DNA of 33,893 nucleotides from a virus. The position numbers and the translations under genes are program-made. Under the pieces are notes generated by a model, which worked only from the letters and a program-made list of their open reading frames with translations, was not told the DNA's origin and did no database searches. The stretch is taken from the IMG/VR virus record IMGVR_UViG_3300015360_000121, positions 1 to 33,893 of that record; one strand, given 5' to 3'. Positions 28,392 through 33,893 of this stretch are shown one piece after another; positions within the stretch are counted from its first letter, which is position 1; each line of letters starts with the position of its first letter.

Positions 28392-30851
28392 CTACGATAA
28401 ACTATAGGCCACTGATTTTTTAGTGAAAGAAGTAAAATCTATATTAGCAATATCCCTCTTGCCTAGTCTACACAAGGCTTGAACCATTGCATCGGTTTGA
28501 TCTTTATATTTAGAATTGGGGAAAGTTGCAATCTCTTCAATGAACGCACCTAGCCACGGCTTTGAGCCGATAGCTGGGAAGTAAACATTTCTACCCTCAA
28601 ATTCCGGCTGTACTGATAATGCTCTATCCTCCTTGGATCTAGTCGCTTTAATGCCGATAAGCCCGGAGATTTTATCTTTAAGAGCCGATAGCACTGCTTC
28701 GCCATTGGCGGCTTTCTCAACTAACTTCGCTTTAGCTTCGGGATAAGTTGCGGAAAAAAGTTGAATTGCTTCAACGGTTTCAACAAAGTCCATTTGCTTT
28801 CTAACTTGGTCAATCAAATACTTGTTGGCACCTTTTCTCCCCCAAATCTGACCGACAGTATATGCAGAAGACGCATTACCCGTAAACGCTAAGTCCCACG
28901 ACTGGATATATTCATCCATATCCATTGGGAGTTCGTCGTAGTGTCTATACCAAGCCCGCTTGAATATTCCCCCTTCGAGTGGCGAAGGTCTTTGTTGGTA
29001 GAGGGAATTCCAATAATATTCTCCAACTTCTTTCTTTATCTTTTTAAGTGCTCTCTCGTCATATCTCTCGGGGCAAAGTGCTTTGCCTGGCATTCTTCCA
29101 AGGGGGTCATGTTTTTCAGCAATGGCTGGAAGGCGGATAACTTTCCAAGTCCCTTTTTGGTCGAGGTCAGACTGTAACCAACCCTGTAAGTCGTTTTCAT
29201 TCCATCTAGTACCCAGGATTATCAGGGCCGCACCTGGCTCACCGCGAGTTGCGAAAGTAGATTTAAACCATTCAATATTTCTTCTCTGGTACGCTGGTGA
29301 TGCAGCTTGTTCAGAATTCTTTACAATGTCGTCGATGATGAGGCAATTGTGGACAAGTATTCCGTCAGCAAAGAAGTTGTGGTTTCCTTCCACTTGGATG
29401 TCATAGACAAATTCCTCTCTTTCGCTAATTGGCCCAACTGAGGAAATGGTGTCGATTTGGATTTGTGGTGCGTCATGTGACAAGGCTGGCATAGAGTTAT
29501 CAGATTGTCTGGGTGATTGTTGCCCGGAGTCTCGTCTATATGATGCACTATTAAGTCGTGAGAAATTTGGCAAATCGAACAACTTTGAAAGTCTCTTTGT
29601 AGAATAAGATTCCGTACTTTTATCAAGAAAGCCGCCGGACTCCGACTTTTTGAATTCCGTGAGTTCCCCACACCCGTCATACGGGTGGAGTGTGCTTGAT
29701 TGGAGCAGTCCCGACCACAATAAGTTGTTCTGGAACTTTTGGGGTGAAAAGACGTTCTGCATTGCGGACACCGCTTTGTTTTTTTGACTTTCGTAGAATT
29801 TTTGCAGGTTTTTGAACAGTATTTTAAAGACTTTCTCGGCACCGGATTTTCGCAGATTAAGCATTTCTTTCGATTCTTGAAAGAATGGTGTTTTTGAGAG
29901 CATTTTAAAGAACAATAGAATGCCGTATGCCCCCTTCGGTATGCTTTCTCCACATCGTAAGATTTTTTTGTAAATATTTTTTCGCATAGATGACATGTTA
30001 CTTCCAAATCTACTTTTCTCATTTCGGAATAACATTGCCGACAAACCCTTCCGCGACTGTTTTTTGATTTCTGGCAATTTGCACAGATTTTGTTTTTCCG
30101 GCTGCGGGAGGGTAATAATCCTGTCTCCTCGCCGTAGATCTTTCGTCTCTTTGTACCCCGATCCCAATACGAAGACTCTGTGATCATAAGTGCATTTAAG
30201 TCTTTTTCCAGATTCTGATTTAATTTCGTAGAATTGTTTAAAGGGAAGTTTTTGGGTTGCTTCAATTGATTTATACTCAGCCCTATTTTCCAAATGATTA
30301 TATGACAGGATGTTACAATCTATATTCTTGTTTACTATGTCCCCTATGGTTTGCAAGCCTTTATTAGTTTGAATTAAAGTTTTTTCCCCGAGACAATGCG
30401 CCCCTCGGCCAGTTATTGGTCCTCCGGCACCAGCAGTCGTCATGCCCCCGCCCTGAACTGTTTCCCATCTTGACGATGCAGTCGCTTCTTTATTTATCTC
30501 GATACCAAGCCTCGGATTTTCAATTGCCATGTCTCTAACACGTCTGCCCCACAGCGCAGCAAACTCCGCCTCATAAGAAGCTAGGATTATTTTTTTATTG
30601 GGGAAAAGAGATAAGAACCACAGGGGCGACCAAAACGAAATTAACTCGGATTTTCCGGCTCTCGGGGGCATTTCAATAATCAACCTTCCACCGTTAAATA
30701 TTGCTTCAGTAATCTCTCTTCCGATAAGTTTTAGGTAGTCGTAGCGTTTCCATTTCCCTTCTGAGAATTTAGCCGCGAAAAGATCCGGGCGCAAACGCCA
30801 CGATTCATTGAACTCATTGACAGAAATCTTTTCTTTAGGCTCAGACAACAT
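28392..30851 (-). CDS. Terminase large subunit interrupted by an intein
   Basis: The precursor is about 820 residues (numbered from an upstream TTG; the ATG is residue 2). The N-extein has Walker A PPRAGKS (63-69) and ends GPITGRGAH (153). The C-extein resumes with CLIIDDIVKN, whose LIIDD is Walker B (505-509), then the coupling motif LGTRW and a nuclease domain starting at SWDLAF (Asp654). After loss of 350 intein residues it is a 469-470 residue TerL, normal length. It cuts concatemers and pumps DNA into the prohead. Starts TTG/ATG/TTG occur in tandem here; GGAG lies three bases before the ATG and six before the following TTG, so the exact start is uncertain. It overlaps the small upstream gene by 14 bases or less. 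Confidence 0.93.
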   Translation of the reverse strand: MLSEPKEKISVNEFNESWRLRPDLFAAKFSEGKWKRYDYLKLIGREITEAIFNGGRLIIEMPPRAGKSELISFWSPLWFLSLFPNKKIILASYEAEFAALWGRRVRDMAIENPRLGIEINKEATASSRWETVQGGGMTTAGAGGPITGRGAHCLGEKTLIQTNKGLQTIGDIVNKNIDCNILSYNHLENRAEYKSIEATQKLPFKQFYEIKSESGKRLKCTYDHRVFVLGSGYKETKDLRRGDRIITLPQPEKQNLCKLPEIKKQSRKGLSAMLFRNEKSRFGSNMSSMRKNIYKKILRCGESIPKGAYGILLFFKMLSKTPFFQESKEMLNLRKSGAEKVFKILFKNLQKFYESQKNKAVSAMQNVFSPQKFQNNLLWSGLLQSSTLHPYDGCGELTEFKKSESGGFLDKSTESYSTKRLSKLFDLPNFSRLNSASYRRDSGQQSPRQSDNSMPALSHDAPQIQIDTISSVGPISEREEFVYDIQVEGNHNFFADGILVHNCLIIDDIVKNSEQAASPAYQRRNIEWFKSTFATRGEPGAALIILGTRWNENDLQGWLQSDLDQKGTWKVIRLPAIAEKHDPLGRMPGKALCPERYDERALKKIKKEVGEYYWNSLYQQRPSPLEGGIFKRAWYRHYDELPMDMDEYIQSWDLAFTGNASSAYTVGQIWGRKGANKYLIDQVRKQMDFVETVEAIQLFSATYPEAKAKLVEKAANGEAVLSALKDKISGLIGIKATRSKEDRALSVQPEFEGRNVYFPAIGSKPWLGAFIEEIATFPNSKYKDQTDAMVQALCRLGKRDIANIDFTSFTKKSVAYSLS
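29321..30187 (-). CDS. Zinc-finger HNH homing endonuclease nested in the intein, +1 frame
   Basis: This 288-residue protein (from ATG 30187; the frame opens 26 codons earlier at TTG 30265) is read one base downstream of the terminase frame. It has four Cys pairs-of-pairs: 35/38-49/52, 65/68-92/96, 109/112-124/128 and 140/143-157/161. An HNH domain follows: Cys203/206, HH 215-216, Asn228, Cys233/236 and His240. Very basic and Cys-rich, it looks like a DNA-binding site-specific nickase or nuclease. The nuclease would spread the intein DNA by homing. The frame starts within intein block B and runs 25 bases past the intein end into the terminase extein. No strong SD precedes the ATG, so translation could be low or by another mechanism. 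The tail of about 45 residues overlapping block F/G may be merely run-on. Confidence 0.82.
   Translation of the reverse strand: MITESSYWDRGTKRRKIYGEETGLLPSRSRKNKICANCQKSKNSRGRVCRQCYSEMRKVDLEVTCHLCEKIFTKKSYDVEKAYRRGHTAFYCSLKCSQKHHSFKNRKKCLICENPVPRKSLKYCSKTCKNSTKVKKTKRCPQCRTSFHPKSSRTTYCGRDCSNQAHSTRMTGVGNSRNSKSRSPAAFLIKVRNLILQRDFQSCSICQISHDLIVHHIDETPGNNHPDNLITLCQPCHMTHHKSKSTPFPQLGQLAKERNLSMTSKWKETTTSLLTEYLSTIASSSTTL
29346..30395 (-). mobile_element. Intein in terminase whose endonuclease is in another frame
   Basis: Residues 154-503 of the precursor (350 residues) form the intein. Block A is CLGEKTLIQTNKGLQTIGDI starting at Cys154. Block B is CTYDHRVFVL (His225). Block F is FVYDIQVEGNHNFFADGIL, and the intein ends HN followed by Cys504. 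The intein splits the terminase just before Walker B. The stretch between the splicing halves (about 257-462) shows no LAGLIDADG or HNH motif in this frame and is Ser/Lys/Leu-rich. The same DNA in the +1 frame encodes a zinc-finger HNH protein, so this frame probably acts as a disordered linker kept free of stops. Confidence 0.93.
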
Positions 30852-31047
30852 CAACTCCGCTATCTTCCATGGTGTTTCTCAGGAATTTTAAAAGTTTACC
30901 AGCCCTGCCGAGCATAATCATCTGCATTGGTTCCGAACCGCCAAGAAGCGGGTTACCTGTAGAAAACCAGATTCTAGTTTTCTCTTGGTCTTTAAAATAA
31001 TTTCTCACTAGAATATAGCACTCTTCAATTTGCTGCTCTTGCGTCAT
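30841..31047 (-). CDS. Small protein with MbcA/ParS/Xre toxin-binding-like domain
   Basis: The 68-residue protein reads like the C-terminal domain of MbcA/ParS/Xre antitoxins: RIWFSTGNPLLGGSEPMQMI (25-44), then MLGRAGKLLKFLRNTMED. The family pattern is N-P-x-L-G-G-x-x-P-x-x-x-x-x-x-G-x-x. There is no HTH domain and no toxin gene next to it. It lies between TerS (23-base overlap) and TerL (overlap up to 14 bases), so it is translationally linked to packaging. Possible roles are a packaging cofactor or an anti-toxin decoy. Confidence 0.72.
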   Translation of the reverse strand: MTQEQQIEECYILVRNYFKDQEKTRIWFSTGNPLLGGSEPMQMIMLGRAGKLLKFLRNTMEDSGVDVV

Positions 31048-31609
31048 TATTACCCTCTTCGATAATCTCCGCTGTGAGTATATCTAGACTGTCGTTTACT
31101 TTTCCTAAAAGTTTTGGATTATTAGCTAATTTATCTATAAGAGTTGCAGTATGGTTGATACTTATGTTACCAACATGTTCTACTCTTGGATTATTTTCAT
31201 GCCATCCGGCTCTAGATTTTAGATAGAAAATAATTGCTGGGAGGCTTCCTTTTTCGATATGCTCTCGTAGTTTAGCTGCTACGGATATGGTTCCCTTTGC
31301 CCTCCCCCTTAAGAACCTTTCTTTTATTTCCGGGAAATTCTTACAATATCTATAGAAAGCAGACGTCCCGCAACCCACTGCATGGCCGCAATCCTCCAAT
31401 GTCAATCCAAGAGTCGCAACATTTTCCAGAGTATTTAGTTCAGCCGCTGTTAAAGGCAGCTCTACTGGGATAACCTCTACTCCTCCAGGAGCCAACGCTC
31501 CATCAACGATATCGTCAAATTCTTTGGACAGTTCCTTCTTAGTCTTCTTCCCCTTCTTTCTCTCGACATCCATAATCTTTCTTAAACTTCTTGGAAACGC
31601 ACCAGCCAT
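31025..31609 (-). CDS. Putative terminase small subunit
   Basis: This 194-residue protein has a basic N-terminus (RKIMDVERKKGKKTKKELSK), a helix-turn-helix-like segment ENVATLGLTLEDCGHAVGCG (62-81), then STSAFYRYC-type and FLRGRAKGTISVAAKLREHI (104-123), with SLPAIIFYLKSRAGWHE, a pattern shared by small terminases that recognise the packaging site. Its position before TerL agrees. The start ATG overlaps the upstream TAA by one base. Assignment is by position and pattern. Confidence 0.78.
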   Translation of the reverse strand: MAGAFPRSLRKIMDVERKKGKKTKKELSKEFDDIVDGALAPGGVEVIPVELPLTAAELNTLENVATLGLTLEDCGHAVGCGTSAFYRYCKNFPEIKERFLRGRAKGTISVAAKLREHIEKGSLPAIIFYLKSRAGWHENNPRVEHVGNISINHTATLIDKLANNPKLLGKVNDSLDILTAEIIEEGNNDARAAN

Positions 31610-31890
31610 TAGCCAATCTCCCTTTTCTCACTGAGGGAACTCCGGCTGTCGGGAATATTGCCAAAGAATTTTTGGCCTTTAAGATCACTAACAAACCGCC
31701 AGTTCCTACCAGAAGCTTCAAGTTTTAAATAGAGTTCGGGGGAATAATAACTCACGATATAGCCTCTAAAAAACTGGTTTACCCAATCGTAACTCTTGAC
31801 TACAACCTGCGAACCTGTAATGGGTTCTCTTACAAGAAAGGGCAATTCAATATTTCTAAGTTTCCAAATTTCAAAAATAGATTCTATCAT
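31609..31890 (-). CDS. Hypothetical protein, 93 residues
   Basis: I do not recognise this protein. It has a mixed composition with aromatic residues (YDWVNQFFRGYIVSYYSPEL, 34-53), no membrane segment and no Cys. It lies between the ParB-like protein and TerS in the same operon, with a one-base overlap to TerS. A packaging or regulatory role is possible only by position. Confidence 0.6.
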   Translation of the reverse strand: MIESIFEIWKLRNIELPFLVREPITGSQVVVKSYDWVNQFFRGYIVSYYSPELYLKLEASGRNWRFVSDLKGQKFFGNIPDSRSSLSEKREIG

Positions 31891-31902
31891 ACCTATATTT
31901 TA

Positions 31903-32523
31903 TCATGCTTCGCCAGCATAGCCGCAAGAGGGACAGGGAATTAATTTTTTTTTCTTAACTTTTTTCTCGGTCTCTTCTGGCGGACTTACCGTCCCGTCTA
32001 ATTTAGCCATGTCAAAATCAAAAGCTAGATCGTCAAGTTCAATCTTGTCAAACGCTAGGGAATTTAGATCAAATCCATCTAACTCCAAAGCATTTACCAA
32101 TGAAGCTAACGTCCTCACGTCCCATTTAGAATTCTTCGCCGTCTGGTTATCGGCAATAGAAAACGCGGCGGCGGTGGTATTATCTTCCTCATGGACAATC
32201 ACAGCAACCCTATCCCAACCCAACTCTTTCATAGCTAACAACCTCCCCTCGCCTGCGCGTAGGAGAAGGCCACTCGTAGTTTTTTGAGCGGATAGTGGAA
32301 GTCTTTGGCCAAACTTTTTAAGCATGGCTTTTTTAGACTCTATGTCTTCTTTCGGGTGGGTATTCGGGTTTCCTGGGTCTAAAGAAAGTTCGGAAATATT
32401 GATGACAAAAGGCCATAATTGCGGTAAGATATAAGGAGGTCCATCCGCAGTAACGGCTAATGGCAAATCAACTATTTTCTTCTTAGATTTTTTCCATCTC
32501 TTTGTATATTCGTCATCCGGCAT
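31903..32523 (-). CDS. ParB/Srx-like nuclease-domain protein with C-terminal zinc ribbon
   Basis: The ParB/Srx-like core includes SELSLDPGNPNTHPKEDIES (counted from an upstream TTG as about 52-71), then LLRAGEGRLLAMKELGWDRV and SIADNQTAKNSKWD. These patterns are typical of phage ParB-like proteins located next to terminase genes, which may nick or bind DNA or use NTP. The C-terminus is IPCPSCGYAGEA, a half zinc ribbon. The frame can start at TTG 32547, but the ATG at 32523 overlaps the RHH stop in the common ATG/TGA way, and I prefer it (206 residues). Confidence 0.8.
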   Translation of the reverse strand: MPDDEYTKRWKKSKKKIVDLPLAVTADGPPYILPQLWPFVINISELSLDPGNPNTHPKEDIESKKAMLKKFGQRLPLSAQKTTSGLLLRAGEGRLLAMKELGWDRVAVIVHEEDNTTAAAFSIADNQTAKNSKWDVRTLASLVNALELDGFDLNSLAFDKIELDDLAFDFDMAKLDGTVSPPEETEKKVKKKKLIPCPSCGYAGEA

Positions 32524-32716
32524 TGGGAAACTTCTTTGCCAACTCAACTTTAAACTTATGGCGTAGGATATTTCTAATAATTAAACTGACCGGCTTTTCT
32601 TCTTTCAGTGATGCTTCTTTTAAAACATCAGCCAGGGGTTTCTCAAGACAGAAAGCGCAACGCTCAGTAACCACGACATCCGACAATTTTGGCCTCCCCC
32701 TACTTTTTTTACCCAC
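32513..32716 (-). CDS. Ribbon-helix-helix-like DNA-binding protein
   Basis: This 67-residue protein begins with GTG and the basic segment GKKSRGRPKLSD, then a beta strand (CAFCLEKPLADVLKEASLKE) and a helix VSLIIRNILRHKF, the pattern of Arc/MetJ or CopG-like repressors. It may be an operon autoregulator. AAGGA lies about ten bases upstream. It overlaps the ParB-like ATG by 11 bases. Confidence 0.68.
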   Translation of the reverse strand: MGKKSRGRPKLSDVVVTERCAFCLEKPLADVLKEASLKEEKPVSLIIRNILRHKFKVELAKKFPNAG

Positions 32717-32733
32717 TTACGTGTATTCCTTTA

Positions 32734-32970
32734 TTAAATTTTAAACCAGGTTAAGTCTTCCCAATACCAGAAATCATTATTTATGGTATGTACCGCCGCT
32801 ACTTTTCGAGAACGGTGATACAGGGTGGTCTGATAAACACCATATACTATTTTGTAATTAGTCTTTTGAGAAAGGTACCTAAAGGTTGTAAGCAGTTTCT
32901 CGGAGGCGTCAAAGCTTATAAGTTTCTTCCCAGGTGCACAGATAACATCGCTGTTTGGATAAGATCTCAT
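32734..32970 (-). CDS. Hypothetical protein, 78 residues
   Basis: No family is recognised. The protein has many aromatic residues at its C-terminus (FWYWEDLTWF) and several basic residues. It starts at ATG 32970 with AGAGGTG eight bases upstream. It is the first gene downstream of the promoter at 33089-33117 and the first of the long minus-strand operon. Confidence 0.62.
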   Translation of the reverse strand: MRSYPNSDVICAPGKKLISFDASEKLLTTFRYLSQKTNYKIVYGVYQTTLYHRSRKVAAVHTINNDFWYWEDLTWFKI

Positions 32971-33088
32971 ATTTTGACACCTCTAAAAGTTGAAATACAT
33001 ACCTTTTATGCCCCATGAAGGCACACCGCATAGAGAAGTAAATTTTATTGAGTATATACACAAACACCCTGAATTGGAATATTATTTT

Positions 33089-33117
33089 ATTCTATATCAG
33101 GGAGAGGGGATTATCAA
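33089..33117 (-). promoter_or_regulatory. Sigma70-type promoter for the packaging operon
   Basis: On the minus strand TTGATA (33112-33117) and TAGAAT (33089-33094) are separated by exactly 17 bases; each hexamer has one mismatch to consensus. It overlaps the resolvase stop codon and would start transcription about 110 bases before the 78-residue gene, giving the long operon its entry point. Confidence 0.55.
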
Positions 33118-33713
33118 ATCTTAATGAGCTTGTGTACAAACCCCAGAGAAAGGTCGACTTTTCTAGAAATATCCCTATAGGACAGCCCTGACACCCTCAA
33201 TTTCTTGCACCTATCCACTAGCTGTTGGTTAATCTTAGTTGGGTTGCCGTACACCCTACCCTTGTTCTTCTTTGCCGCCGCCATCGCAGCCTTAACCCTA
33301 GTCGAGATGTTTTTTCGCTCCATCTCAGCAATTTCGGCAAATGCCGACAGGATAGTCCTTCTAAAAGGCATCTCTTTATTAAGGCTTAGGATAGGCTCAG
33401 AAACCGAGAGGAACCCGACCCCAATGCTATCCAGATCTAAGAGAAGCTTAATAGCCATAGAAGCATCTCTAGCTAGTCTATCCATCGCGCTAACTACAAT
33501 AGTATCAACTAGCCCAAGCTTACACTCTTCGATAAGCCTCTTGAGTTCGTCTCTTCCCTCCACAGTTTTGCCACTTCTAGCCGCATCGCGGTAAAACTCT
33601 AACTTAGTCCCAGGGGGTAGGGTTTCTATCCAACCATTAATAATCCCACTTTGAGCTTCAAAATCCTGCTTTTCAGATGAATATCGCATGTAAATTGAGT
33701 ATTTTTTAATCAT
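33114..33713 (-). CDS. Serine recombinase (resolvase/invertase family)
   Basis: The 199-residue protein fits the small serine recombinases. The catalytic domain starts YMRYSSEKQ with Ser12 as the probable nucleophile in the R-x-S motif. It continues AARSGKTVEGRDELKRLIEE, DTIVVSAMDRLARDA (75-89) and AEIAEMERKNISTRVKAAM (the E-helix region), and ends in a helix-turn-helix like Hin (SGLSYRDISRKVDLSLGFVH). It is too short for a large integrase, so it more likely inverts, resolves or exchanges DNA. The ATG at 33713 has AAGGA eight bases upstream. It lies beside the 42-bp AT repeats, which could include its target or an origin. Confidence 0.85.
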   Translation of the reverse strand: MIKKYSIYMRYSSEKQDFEAQSGIINGWIETLPPGTKLEFYRDAARSGKTVEGRDELKRLIEECKLGLVDTIVVSAMDRLARDASMAIKLLLDLDSIGVGFLSVSEPILSLNKEMPFRRTILSAFAEIAEMERKNISTRVKAAMAAAKKNKGRVYGNPTKINQQLVDRCKKLRVSGLSYRDISRKVDLSLGFVHKLIKI

Positions 33714-33722
33714 TTCGTAGTC

Positions 33723-33751
33723 CTTATATAGGTTTATATCGAAACTATCAA
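33723..33751 (-). promoter_or_regulatory. Candidate promoter for the serine recombinase
   Basis: TTGATA (33746-33751) and TATAAG (33723-33728), 17 bases apart on the minus strand, have the same -35 as the promoter at 33089. The -10 overlaps the SD, so the mRNA would have a very short leader, which makes the exact start uncertain. Confidence 0.35.
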
Positions 33752-33800
33752 GGCTTATCGGCAGTAATCTTAAAAACTTTATAAAATTTTTAAAATTTTT

Positions 33801-33893
33801 CTATAAAAAAATTTTTAAAATTTTTTAAAATTTAAAATTTTTCTATAAAAAAATTTTTAAAATTTTTTAAAATTTAAAATTTTTCTATAAAAA
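33801..33893. repeat. 42-bp AT-only tandem repeat at the window edge
   Basis: The sequence CTATAAAAAAATTTTTAAAA recurs at 33801, 33843 and 33885, exactly 42 bases apart, and the copies are identical except for the single C per unit being their only non-AT base. The third copy is cut by the window end. A degenerate AT-rich half copy precedes (about 33768-33800). The unit is nearly self-complementary, which suits a DNA-unwinding element, bent DNA or an assembly break. Array size beyond the window is unknown. Confidence 0.85.

Noticed and set aside
29321-30265. HNH frame as a mere consequence of codon bias
   Set aside because: A chance +1 frame would not carry nine ordered CxxC/CxxxC pairs ending in a canonical HNH ligand set with correct spacing.
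33008-33124. A plus-strand 38-codon ORF (starts MPHEGTPHREV) overlapping the resolvase end
   Set aside because: No Shine-Dalgarno site, very short, and it lies antisense to the operon promoter and leader; composition is protein-like but not enough to call a gene.
33801-33893. CRISPR array
   Set aside because: The copies follow each other directly with no unique spacers and almost pure AT composition.
1-33893. tRNA or rRNA genes
   Set aside because: Scanning the intergenic gaps by eye gave no cloverleaf-like sequence; the gaps are short and mostly hold promoters and hairpins. A tRNA scan would be decisive.

Overview
The window is most of the late region of a tailed phage or prophage with a contractile tail (myovirus-like, related to the compact Mu/Pam3-type baseplate phages). 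Almost every gene is on the minus strand, so transcription runs from right to left. Genes are tightly packed, often with overlapping stops and starts. Base composition by eye is about 40-45% GC. A lipoprotein signal, Sec-type signal peptides and Shine-Dalgarno sites (AAGGA, GGAG) point to a diderm bacterial host; the taxon cannot be fixed from sequence alone.

Layout in transcription order: an AT-only 42-bp tandem repeat and a small serine recombinase (33.1-33.9 kb); a good sigma70-type promoter; small DNA-binding or regulatory genes (RHH protein, ParB-like protein); packaging (putative TerS, a small MbcA/ParS-like protein, TerL carrying an intein); portal and Mu F-like head protein; one isolated plus-strand gene for a membrane-anchored coiled coil; XkdF-type protease fused to a ligase-like domain; scaffold, decoration protein and major capsid protein, then a terminator; head-tail connector and completion genes; sheath, tube, tail assembly chaperone (with a -1 frameshift) and tape measure; Dit-like protein, plug, hub, Gp138-like spike, gp25-like wedge, baseplate J and a DUF2612-like protein; fibre proteins, one with a signal peptide; a GC-richer DNA methyltransferase; a lipoprotein; an unknown gene; an SLT-type lysozyme carrying a second intein; and the start of a repeat protein that runs off the left edge.

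The most striking element is inside the terminase intein (29346-30395). The intein reads through in frame from its N-terminal Cys to its terminal His-Asn. The region where a homing endonuclease domain would sit also encodes, one base downstream (+1 frame), a zinc-finger-rich HNH endonuclease of about 290 residues. Both frames are open over about 860 bases, so the same DNA seems to serve as intein linker and as a complete homing nuclease. The lysozyme intein is conventional by contrast: an in-frame LAGLIDADG endonuclease inserted in the SLT motif II. Other notable points are a degenerate nucleotidyltransferase domain fused to the prohead protease, a nested in-frame start for the scaffold, a TTTTTTC slippery site in the tail chaperone, and an MbcA/ParS-like domain protein lying between TerS and TerL.
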